This document shows positions 17,124-24,496 of a stretch of DNA of 64,000 nucleotides, in pieces. Under the pieces are notes generated by a model that made no database searches, had not been told where the DNA came from, and saw nothing but the letters and a program-made list of their open reading frames with translations. The translations under genes were made by a program, and so were the position numbers. The DNA comes from QFOX01 sp033763655 (GTDB taxonomy: Bacteria; Pseudomonadota; Alphaproteobacteria; Rickettsiales; UBA3002), in NCBI GenBank assembly GCA_033763655.1, contig JANRKD010000006.1, forward strand, positions 1-64,000, in the 5' to 3' direction. Each line of letters starts with the position of its first letter. Position 1 is the first letter of the stretch.

Positions 17124-17198
17124 CGGCCTTTACCTCTCCCTTGGGAGAGGTCGGCGCACCACATCCTTCGTGGGGTGCGACGGGTGAGGGCTTGGTAG
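17124..17198. repeat. Dispersed repeat R2, copy a
   Basis: 75 bp, CGGCCTTTACCTCTCCCTTG onwards, with palindrome CCTCTCCCTTGGGAGAGG and a second inverted pair CGCACCACATC/GTGGGGTGCG, ending GGGCTTGGTAG. Copy b at 27744-27809 is the same except for 9 bp missing in the centre. Upstream (17080-17120) are GCAGGGGAGCGGGGAT-type short direct repeats. Confidence 0.85.
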
Positions 17199-17331
17199 CC
17201 AAGGAAGAGTCGAGCGGCGAGGGTCAAGAGTCGGGTGGTAAAGCCGTGTGGCGCCACTCTCGCCATCGTCGTTGCGAGGCATGACGAAACTATGCCGCGC
17301 ACCCGCACGCTGAAAGGCCGAAGCAACCCCT

Positions 17332-17545
17332 CCTTCACTCCCAGCGCATGTGGCACTCCCGCCCACTCCCCCCTCGCGGGGGAGTCGAAACGCTCTCTTC
17401 AAGCGTTTCGGTGGGGGGATTTTCAGCGACGCGCTAGGCATGGTAAAAGTTGCATAACCGGGTGGGGTGTGCAGTTGCCCCCCACGGCGTTGCGAAGTGC
17501 AACGCCCGCTCCCCCGCGAGGGGGGGAGCAAAGGAAGATTTGTGC
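17332..17545. repeat. Dispersed modular repeat R1, copy b (inverted)
   Basis: Reverse orientation relative to copy a. It carries the CTCCCCCCTCGCGGGGGAG and CGAAACGCT/AGCGTTTCG hairpins, the type 1 core (TTGCATAACCGGGTGGGGTG) and the GTTGCGAAGTGCAACGCC hairpin, ending GGGGGGAGCAAAGGAAG. It lies between R2 copy a and the deaminase-like gene. Confidence 0.85.
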
Positions 17546-17768
17546 CCAAACCGGAGCAAAGGGAGCACTGGACAGTTATCCGCTGTCCCCGGTGTCCTCC
17601 GGTGCCGCGATTCGACGGTAATTGTCACCGTATCTTAACATTAGTTAATTATTCCCTGTGTTAGGCTCTGCTCATTGTTCATTGTTGCTTTGTGGGCGCG
17701 TCGAACGCAACGTAGCACAATGGATTTTTGATTAAAAATCATGCAAAACAAGCAGTAAGGCAGAGGCA
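17546..17768. other. Upstream region of the deaminase-like gene
   Basis: AT-richer than surroundings from about 17630 (ATCTTAACATTAGTTAATTA). It very likely carries the promoter of the gene at 17769; no single -35/-10 pair stands out. The ribosome site GGCAGAGGCA directly precedes the ATG. Confidence 0.4.
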
Positions 17769-19307
17769 ATGGCGAGTGTGGACTGGACAGGGATAGGGGA
17801 GGGAAGCCAATCAGAATCTCCGTGGGGAGGCCCCCGGGGGATAAACAGAGATGCGCCCAATTCTCCTGCGCGCGCGGGAACCTACGCGCGCAGGGCCAAG
17901 GGTGGTTACTCTCGCAATAACGTCACGCATTCGGGCGAAGTAACCGTTTCCGGCGCATCTATCCATTGGGAACGCTCGGGCAGCGGCGAAATCCTCTTCG
18001 CGCGCGGCAGTGGCGAGCCTGCGAGTTTTAGTGCGCTGAATCTGTCGGCCAATGATGAGCTTGCCCTCGTCAATTACTTGCTTGCGCATTACCGTCCGAG
18101 CGCCCTTCCGGACGCGCAGGGGTATTATGCTGCATCCGCAGGAATTACCGTTGGCGGCCAGCTTTTTGTCGGGGTGAATAACGAGCAGGCCATTAAGGAT
18201 CCTTTCGCCGGGCGCGGCTGTGCGGAAACCTCGGTTCTGCAGCAAATGCAGCAAGCCACGGGTGATAAGGATGTGCAGATCGCAAAAAGCTACCTGATGG
18301 CAGGTAAGGCCGTGCGCAGGCAGGATGGCACGTTGCAGGAGGAGGCGCCGGGCCATCTCAGTTGCCCGTGCGGCGAATGCCGCCAGAATTACCGCGCACA
18401 TAGTAAGGATGCGACGTTTTTTATTATCCCGACCAATGACGGCACCGCGGATTTAACCATTAACCAAACGGCAAAATCGAGCAGTGAACTCCAAGAAAAT
18501 GAGGTCTGGGCGATTGGCCATAATACGCTTTACCCATGGCCCGAATATAAGCATCTCGCCATTGATAATAACGCGGTGGTGCGCGACGGTTATCTCTACA
18601 TTACCAATACGAAAACGCCCGCCGTTCCGCTAGAGACCGGTCTGCCGGAGATTAGTGCAGAGGACAGGCAAAGGGGCTTTATCGCTATCGCGCCTGCGCA
18701 GTATGAGCGGCTGAAAAATGCCTATGTAAAACCCGATTTGGCGCTGCCTGCTCTGAAAGACAACCCCGGCCTTGAGAACATCAACCGTGCGATGCTCGGA
18801 CTGATAAAGGAGGCCTACGCGGCGCATACAAATAGGAAAAATCTCGAAGTGACGGTGATGCTGGTTCAGAATAAACAAGGCGATTTTTATGCCTCGGTGA
18901 ACATCAAAGGGGAGGGGTTGCCCGCGAAAGCGCCCCCTGCGCAGGCGGCACTGGCGAATGGACTCAATCAGATCGGCATCCGGGCGGCGTATATGATGAC
19001 GTTCAACGAGGCGCAAATCCTCGGGGAAATAAACGCCGCAAACGGTGCAAGCGCAGAAGGCCACCGGCTGAAAATGCCAAATCCCGCTGATTTAGGCCGC
19101 TTAATCAAGAATATGAACGGGGATGACGACGTGAAGTTAACCGTTATTCCCATCAATAATGGTCGGCTCACAGAAGCAAAGCTGGAAGAAATTTCCGATC
19201 CTATCCCCCTGCGTACGGCGTTCAGCCCGGCTTTCACCAGCCCGAAACAGATGAACAGCCATGACTGCGCGAGCCATGGCGGGTGCGGCGGCGGCTGGGG
19301 GCGTTAA
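17769..19307 (+). CDS. Tandem cytidine-deaminase-like protein
   Basis: 512 residues, not a known full-length family to me. Residues about 85-220 look like a zinc cytidine deaminase domain: a sheet segment GITVGGQLFVGVN, the C-A-E motif (GCAETSV, Cys151 and catalytic Glu153), and PCGECRQ (Cys201 and Cys204), followed by TFFIIP. Residues about 350-480 seem to repeat the fold (VTVMLVQNKQGDFYASVNI, then PPAQAAL where CAE would be) without zinc ligands, as in the inactive second half of E. coli Cdd. The N-terminus (1-80) is Gly/Ser/Arg-rich without a signal peptide, and the tail HDCASHGGCGGGWG is Cys/Gly-rich. Monocistronic between repeats and rpmF. Substrate (nucleoside, tRNA, DNA or protein) is unknown. 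Confidence 0.6.
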   Translation: MASVDWTGIGEGSQSESPWGGPRGINRDAPNSPARAGTYARRAKGGYSRNNVTHSGEVTVSGASIHWERSGSGEILFARGSGEPASFSALNLSANDELALVNYLLAHYRPSALPDAQGYYAASAGITVGGQLFVGVNNEQAIKDPFAGRGCAETSVLQQMQQATGDKDVQIAKSYLMAGKAVRRQDGTLQEEAPGHLSCPCGECRQNYRAHSKDATFFIIPTNDGTADLTINQTAKSSSELQENEVWAIGHNTLYPWPEYKHLAIDNNAVVRDGYLYITNTKTPAVPLETGLPEISAEDRQRGFIAIAPAQYERLKNAYVKPDLALPALKDNPGLENINRAMLGLIKEAYAAHTNRKNLEVTVMLVQNKQGDFYASVNIKGEGLPAKAPPAQAALANGLNQIGIRAAYMMTFNEAQILGEINAANGASAEGHRLKMPNPADLGRLIKNMNGDDDVKLTVIPINNGRLTEAKLEEISDPIPLRTAFSPAFTSPKQMNSHDCASHGGCGGGWGR

Positions 19308-19437
19308 TCCCCCGTTCGTGGGGCGGCGGCGTAATTTCGCGCTTTATTTCTTAAAAACCATCGCTATAATGCGCGGCCATCGCTACCCGCGCGCCATGCG
19401 CGGCGTAGCCTCACCAATTACGATAAGGATATTCATC

Positions 19438-19623
19438 ATGGCTGTTCCAAAGCGGAAAACATCGCCGTCGCGCCGTGGTATGCGTCAGTCGCACCTCGCG
19501 CTCAAAACCAACGCGGCGATTGCCGAAGACGCCACGACGGGCGAGCTGAAGCGCTCGCACCATGTGTCGGCGGATGGGATGTATAAAGGCCGCAAAGTCA
19601 CCACCGCCAAAGTCAAAAGGTAG
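19438..19623 (+). CDS. rpmF: 50S ribosomal protein L32
   Basis: 61 residues with the family start MAVPKRKTSPSRRGMRQSH. The ATG at 19438 has an AAGGAT site upstream. The zinc-binding Cys residues of some L32 proteins are absent, as is usual in Alphaproteobacteria. It is 80 bp upstream of plsX; rpmF-plsX-fabH is a widespread bacterial arrangement that links ribosome and membrane-lipid synthesis. Confidence 0.96.
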   Translation: MAVPKRKTSPSRRGMRQSHLALKTNAAIAEDATTGELKRSHHVSADGMYKGRKVTTAKVKR

Positions 19624-19703
19624 GTGTCGGGGTTCCGTCGCCCGGTGCCGGTTTTTCGCCGGTGTCCGGCCATGGGGACCCGGCATCCCTCCGAAGGGGG
19701 CGT

Positions 19704-20759
19704 ATGGCGATTTATCTCCCGATAGCCCTCGATGCCATGGGCGGTGACAAAGCCCCCGAGGCGGTGATTCAGGGCGCGCGCCTCGTGCTCAAGGAGTTCC
19801 CCGCCGCCCGCTTCATTTTTTTTGGCCGCGAGCCGGTGATTGCGCCGCTGATTGCGCGCAGCCGCACGCTTGCGCGCGCCTCGCAGGTGGTGCATGCCGC
19901 CACCGTCATCGCGATGGATGAAAAACCCTCGGTTGCCCTGCGTCAGGGGCGCGAATCGAGCCTGCGCGCGGCGGTCGATGCGGTCGCACAGGGCAAGGCC
20001 TGCGCGATGGTTTCGGCCGGCAATACCGGCGCGCTGATGGCGACCGCCAAAATGGTGCTCAAAACCCTGCCGGGGATTTACCGCCCGGCAATTACGGCGA
20101 CAGTGCCGTCGCGCCACCGGCCGGTGGTGCTGCTCGACATGGGCGCAAACCTCGAATGCGCGGCGGAGTATCTCGTGCAGTTTGCCATCATGGGCGATGC
20201 GTATGCCCGCGCGGTGATGGGCATGGCGGCGCCGCGCATCGGCCTGCTCAATGTCGGGTCGGAGGAAATGAAGGGCCATGACGAGGTGAAGGAGGCGCAC
20301 CGCCTGCTGCGCTCGGGCAATTACCCGATCGAGTATCACGGCTTTGTTGAAGGCAACGACATCCTCGAAGGCACGACCGACGTGGTGGTGACGGATGGGT
20401 TCACCGGCAATATCGCCCTTAAAACCGCCGAAGGGGCGAGCCGCCTGATTTACACCAGCCTGAAATCGGCAATCGAGCGCTCCTTCACCGCCAAAATCGG
20501 CTATTTGCTGGCGCGTCCGGCGATTCGCATGGCGATGAAGCGGTTTGATCCGCGCAAGCTGAACGGCGCGATCCTGCTCGGGTTGAACGGCATTGTCGTC
20601 AAGAGCCACGGCGGGGCGGATGCAAAAAGTTTCGCCAACGCTATCAAGGTTGCGATGGCGATGGCCGAAAATAATGTGAACGAAAAAATCATCGCCGAAC
20701 TCGGGCGCGTGGTGCCGGATAAATCGGCCACCGTCGTGCCGCTGACGGCAGAAACCTAG
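19704..20759 (+). CDS. plsX: Phosphate acyltransferase PlsX
   Basis: 351 residues. Makes acyl-phosphate from acyl-ACP, the first step of PlsX/Y phospholipid synthesis, as a peripheral membrane enzyme. The start MAIYLPIALDAMGGDKAPE and motifs SAGNTGALMA, LLDMGAN, GFVEGNDI and VVTDGFTGNIALKT are diagnostic. The ATG at 19704 has GAAGGGGG just upstream. fabH follows 5 bp after the stop, so the two are co-transcribed. Confidence 0.97.
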   Translation: MAIYLPIALDAMGGDKAPEAVIQGARLVLKEFPAARFIFFGREPVIAPLIARSRTLARASQVVHAATVIAMDEKPSVALRQGRESSLRAAVDAVAQGKACAMVSAGNTGALMATAKMVLKTLPGIYRPAITATVPSRHRPVVLLDMGANLECAAEYLVQFAIMGDAYARAVMGMAAPRIGLLNVGSEEMKGHDEVKEAHRLLRSGNYPIEYHGFVEGNDILEGTTDVVVTDGFTGNIALKTAEGASRLIYTSLKSAIERSFTAKIGYLLARPAIRMAMKRFDPRKLNGAILLGLNGIVVKSHGGADAKSFANAIKVAMAMAENNVNEKIIAELGRVVPDKSATVVPLTAET

Positions 20760-20764
20760 GCACC

Positions 20765-21721
20765 ATGCAATCCATCATCACGGCCACCGGCAGCTACTTA
20801 CCCGAAAAAATCCTCAGCAACGACGACCTCGCAACGATGGTGGACACCAACGATGCGTGGATCCGCGAACGCACCGGCATCACCCAGCGCCACATCGTGG
20901 CCGAGGGCGAGCTGACCTCGCACCTGGCGGTGAAGGCCAGCCGCCGCGCGCTCGAATCCGTCGGCTACGATGCCGCAAAAATCGACGGGATTGTGGTCGC
21001 CACCTCGACGCCCGATAGCACCATGCCCTCCGTCGCCGCGAAGCTGCAGGCGGCGCTGGGCATCACTCGCGGCCCGGCGCTTGATGTCGCGGCGGCCTGC
21101 ACCGGTTTTATTTATGCGCTCGGCGTCGCCCATGGCTGGATTCAGGCGGGCATTGCCAGCCGCGTGCTCGTGGTCGGCGCCGAAAGCATGAGCCGCATCG
21201 TGGATTGGAGCGACCGTGGCACCTGCATCCTGTTTGGCGACGGGGCGGGAGCGGTAATCCTCGAAGCCAGTGAAGAAAAAAATCGCGGCATCCGCAGCAT
21301 TGAATTACAGGCGCAGGGCGCGCACGCGGATCTGCTCGGCACCAGCGGCGGCATTGCGAGCACCCAAACGGCGGGGACGCTGTTTATGGAAGGGCAGGAA
21401 GTGTTCCGCCACGGGGTCGATAAAATGTCGGAGATTACGCTTTCGACGCTCGCCCGCGCCGGGCTGACGCTCGACGATATGAACTGGCTGGTGCCGCATC
21501 AGGCCAATGCACGGATGATTAAACGCATCGCGCGTCAGCTCAGGCTCTCCGAAGATAAATGCGTGGTCACCGTGCCGCTGCATGCCAACACGTCGGCGGC
21601 CTCGATACCGCTTGCGCTGGACGTCGCCAACCGCGATGGCCGACTGAAAAAAGGCGATATTATCGCCATGCCTGCACTTGGCGCTGGACTCACATGGGGC
21701 GGTTGTGTAGTTTCATGGTAA
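20765..21721 (+). CDS. fabH: Beta-ketoacyl-ACP synthase III
   Basis: 318 residues. Condenses acetyl-CoA with malonyl-ACP to initiate fatty-acid synthesis. The catalytic triad is visible: Cys in DVAAACTGFIYAL, His in LVPHQANARM and Asn in PLHANTSAASIPLAL. Normal length. Overlap-free but tightly packed behind plsX and 28 bp before ihfA. Confidence 0.97.
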   Translation: MQSIITATGSYLPEKILSNDDLATMVDTNDAWIRERTGITQRHIVAEGELTSHLAVKASRRALESVGYDAAKIDGIVVATSTPDSTMPSVAAKLQAALGITRGPALDVAAACTGFIYALGVAHGWIQAGIASRVLVVGAESMSRIVDWSDRGTCILFGDGAGAVILEASEEKNRGIRSIELQAQGAHADLLGTSGGIASTQTAGTLFMEGQEVFRHGVDKMSEITLSTLARAGLTLDDMNWLVPHQANARMIKRIARQLRLSEDKCVVTVPLHANTSAASIPLALDVANRDGRLKKGDIIAMPALGAGLTWGGCVVSW

Positions 21722-21749
21722 GGCACAACGCTAGCTGATGTGAGGATCT

Positions 21750-22043
21750 ATGTCGCAAAAAACCCTGACCCGTGCGGATTTGTCCAACTCCGTCTACCGT
21801 GAAATCGGCCTCTCGCTTTCGGAATCGACCCAACTGGTCGATGCGGTGCTTGAGGAAGTCGCCGCCGCGCTGGCGGATGGGCACGCCGTGAAGCTCTCCT
21901 CGTTTGGCACCTTCAAGCTGCGCCGCAAGAAAGAACGCATTGGCCGCAACCCGAAAACCGGGGTCGAGGTGCCGATTACGCCGCGCACCGTGCTGTCGTT
22001 CAACGCCAGCAACATTTTAAAACAGGCTGTGAATAAGGCGTAG
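21750..22043 (+). CDS. ihfA: Integration host factor subunit alpha
   Basis: 97 residues, DNA-bending heterodimer partner of IHF beta. The sequence KLSSFGTFKLRRKKERIGRNPKTGVEVPI is the family signature with the intercalating Pro region. The ribosome site TGAGGA sits 5 nt before the ATG. Its place between fabH and a merR gene is conserved across Alphaproteobacteria. Confidence 0.95.
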   Translation: MSQKTLTRADLSNSVYREIGLSLSESTQLVDAVLEEVAAALADGHAVKLSSFGTFKLRRKKERIGRNPKTGVEVPITPRTVLSFNASNILKQAVNKA

Positions 22044-22128
22044 TTTTCGCGTGAATGCTGCGGCGCGACTTGTTACGACTGACCCCCTCGACGTTATTAA
22101 AAACATCACCACCGAACACGGGGTTATT

Positions 22129-22686
22129 ATGGCAAGTACCGATGCATCGCTGTTTTCCTGCGACATAAGCGATTCGAAAAAAGAAAAATCCCCGACTGCC
22201 TTGCGCACGATTAGCGAAGCTTCCGAGGTGCTCGGCGTGCCGCAGCATGTGCTGCGTTTTTGGGAAACGAAATTCACCCAGATTAAACCGCTGAAACGCA
22301 ACGGTGGCCGCCGTTTTTACCGCCCGCAGGATCTGGATATCCTGCAACAAATCAAGCACCTGCTCTACAGTCAGGGCTACACCATCAAGGGCGCCAAAAA
22401 AGCGGTAGATGCGTTTATCCACGCCCGGGCTGAAAATAATGTCAGCGCCAGCGAGTGGATGGCTGCGATTCCTCCGGCCAGCGTGAACGATAATTTTGTG
22501 CCTGCCGAGCCGGAGGATATGCTGGCCGAAATCGCGCAGGCATTGGCCGAGCCGGAAGTGCAGGCGCAGGTGGAAGCGGCGGTTATCGCTTCGCCTCTGC
22601 CGCGCGAGAAACTGCTCGCCATGCGCGAGGAGCTGATGCAATCCCGTGCGGCGCTGCAGGCGCTGGTGCCCGCCCTCGCGGCGTAA
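22129..22686 (+). CDS. MerR family transcriptional regulator
   Basis: 185 residues. A MerR-type winged helix-turn-helix lies near residues 30-100 (LRTISEASEVLGVPQHVLRFWE, then RRFYRPQDLDILQQIKHLLY), followed by an acidic, Ala/Glu-rich helical C-terminus with no metal-binding cysteines. This is the alphaproteobacterial type conserved next to ihfA, whose target is not established. The ATG at 22129 has GGGG about 5 nt upstream; a GTG at 22051 would add 26 residues. Confidence 0.85.
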   Translation: MASTDASLFSCDISDSKKEKSPTALRTISEASEVLGVPQHVLRFWETKFTQIKPLKRNGGRRFYRPQDLDILQQIKHLLYSQGYTIKGAKKAVDAFIHARAENNVSASEWMAAIPPASVNDNFVPAEPEDMLAEIAQALAEPEVQAQVEAAVIASPLPREKLLAMREELMQSRAALQALVPALAA

Positions 22687-22826
22687 GCGGCGTTGGTAAT
22701 TCTTCTCCGCCGTTGGTGTGCGGGGTGGCGGGGTAGCAGGGTAGCGGGCTGTAGGGCGCCGCGCATACGAAAGCCGATGGGCCACCCACCCACCCGCGCC
22801 ATCGTCATGCCACCCACCTGCGTCAT

Positions 22827-23039
22827 CGTCATGGCGAAGGGTAGCGCGGCAATCTATTTTGGCCATCGTCCTTCCTTTGCTCCCTCGCGGGGAGGCGTTG
22901 CCTGAAGCCACGCCGTGGGGGCTTTTTGCCCAGTAATCTGCCGTCGCTATCAACCCGAAAGAAATCCCCCTACCGAAACGCTTAAGGAGCGTTTCGACTC
23001 CCCCGCGAGGGGGGAGTGGGAGGAAGTGCCTCAGGCGCG
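22827..23039. repeat. Dispersed modular repeat R1, copy c
   Basis: Starts CGTCATGGCGAAGG and ends GGAAGTGCCTCAGGCGC. It has the same flanking hairpins as copy a (CGAAACGCT/AGCGTTTCG and CTCCCCCGCGAGGGGGGAG), but the type 2 core (TTTTTGCCCAGTAATCTGCC) shared with copy d at 32029-32252. The first hairpin is shortened. Confidence 0.82.
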
Positions 23040-23081
23040 GGAGGGGGCAGCTATCCGGGTGGCAGGTTATGCACCTGACGG

Positions 23082-24164
23082 CTAGCGAGCATGAACTTTC
23101 GCCGATGCAGCCAGCGGCATTGCGCCCACCAGTTTTTCATTTAGGAAGGCTTGCAACTCCCCCATGCTTCCGGGCGCTGCGGCAATGTTGATGGTGCCTG
23201 CATTTCCCGAAAGATCTTTCGGCATCTCCACCGGATTTTCAGGGTGCGCCGTGTTATAGTCACCAAAGACATTCCGCACTGCTTCAGGCGCATAAGGCCG
23301 CGTGAAATTTATGGCAAGCCCACCTTCTTGAGAGGCTTTGATCGTCACTCCCCGCCCACTGGAATCGCCGCGCGGCGTGGGCGATGGAGGAGGCGCTTCA
23401 GGAAGAAGGAGGAGGCTGTAGTCCATATGCTCGCCCATACATACCCCCTCCAGCGCTTCGCTGAGCGTGCGATTGCCTGAGAAACCATAGTCTTCTGCAA
23501 TTAAGGTCTGGACCTGCCGGTTAATCGACTCCTCACGGGCGATCGCCCGACAGGTAGATTTGTGATCCTCATCATTAGAATGCATGAGATTATTTTTCAT
23601 TTCTTTAATAATTTCGCAGGCTTCCCCTGCCTCTTTATGCAGCGCATTGTAGGCGGCAAATCCCTCAGGATTGCCAAAAATTGCGAGCATATTATTCAGG
23701 CTTTTTTCGTTGATTTCTGGAGGAAGCAAAGTGAGCTCCCCGTCGGGACCTCTCCTTTGTTCGGGAGGTATGGATGAGGGGGAATAGGAGAACAATGTTT
23801 CTGAGGTCGTTGTATCGTCGAATATTTTCCAAGGTGCGTATGGCAACCGGAAAGTATTGGATCTATGCGATGGCTGACTATCTCTAATCGCTTTCGAAAG
23901 GGCATCGTTAATTAGGGCCTCACTCCGTGCTGATTGATTCTCCGCACGATACTGAAGCCCTTTTGTACCATCGGGCGCGATGGTCAGGTTCACATCAAAA
24001 ACGTTCTCCAAAGCAATTGTTGATTCCTCGATAAGGTTTTTAAGCGCTTCTCTTCTTTCATTAACTATATCCCAATAAGCGCTGTCCTGCAGAACGGCGT
24101 CATCGCGACATAATGGCTCTTCGGGTGTGCTGTCAGGTGAAGGAAATGAAGTATCTTTTGGCAC
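23082..24164 (-). CDS. Orphan protein of unknown function
   Basis: 360 residues from a GTG at 24164 with GGAAG 6 nt upstream. I recognise no family. No signal peptide or membrane segment. The protein is hydrophilic, with Pro/Ser/Asp-rich termini, a helical middle (about 30-110 and 155-235, EACEIIKEMKNNLMHSN) and PEAPPPSPTPRGDSSGRG as a linker to a beta-rich end (GGLAINFTRPYAPEAV). Its codon use and base composition are AT-richer than the neighbouring housekeeping genes, suggesting recent acquisition or relaxed constraint. It stands alone between an R1 repeat and tRNA-Pro, a typical position for accessory cargo. Confidence 0.7.
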   Translation of the reverse strand: MPKDTSFPSPDSTPEEPLCRDDAVLQDSAYWDIVNERREALKNLIEESTIALENVFDVNLTIAPDGTKGLQYRAENQSARSEALINDALSKAIRDSQPSHRSNTFRLPYAPWKIFDDTTTSETLFSYSPSSIPPEQRRGPDGELTLLPPEINEKSLNNMLAIFGNPEGFAAYNALHKEAGEACEIIKEMKNNLMHSNDEDHKSTCRAIAREESINRQVQTLIAEDYGFSGNRTLSEALEGVCMGEHMDYSLLLLPEAPPPSPTPRGDSSGRGVTIKASQEGGLAINFTRPYAPEAVRNVFGDYNTAHPENPVEMPKDLSGNAGTINIAAAPGSMGELQAFLNEKLVGAMPLAASAKVHAR

Positions 24165-24350
24165 AAGTCGCTTCCATGAATAGAGATTTCTTGGCTATAA
24201 TTCCAATTATTATGCCGTGCGATTGGTTAACGCCCGGTTAAGAAGGCGAGGCGAAAAGATTCTCCGTGGGTGGGGCATAAAGCACTTGAAAGCCGCGCCT
24301 TAAGGGCCTAGAACCCATCCACCTTGCGGCACGCGTCGCAGAGAGCATGG

Positions 24351-24427
24351 CGGAGTGTAGCGCAGCCCGGTAGCGCACTAGTCTGGGGGACTAGGGGTCG
24401 CAGGTTCAAATCCTGTCATTCCGACCA
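24351..24427 (+). tRNA. tRNA-Pro (anticodon GGG)
   Basis: Acceptor CGGAGTG pairs with CATTCCG. The anticodon stem CTAGT/ACTAG encloses CTGGGGG (GGG). T arm GCAGGTTCAAATCCTGT, with CCA encoded. The C1-G72 pair and A73 are typical of tRNA-Pro. Confidence 0.95.
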
Positions 24428-24463
24428 TTAAAAAAAGCCATCCAATCGGGTGGCTTTTTTAAT
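24427..24463 (+). terminator. Terminator of tRNA-Pro
   Basis: ATTAAAAAAAGCCATCC/GGGTGGCTTTTTTAAT long stem with a 4-nt loop immediately after the tRNA. It may also terminate the convergent prepilin gene ending at 24497. Confidence 0.85.
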
Positions 24464-24496
24464 GGTTTGACGGGGATAGCACTGCAGGAGAGCCGC

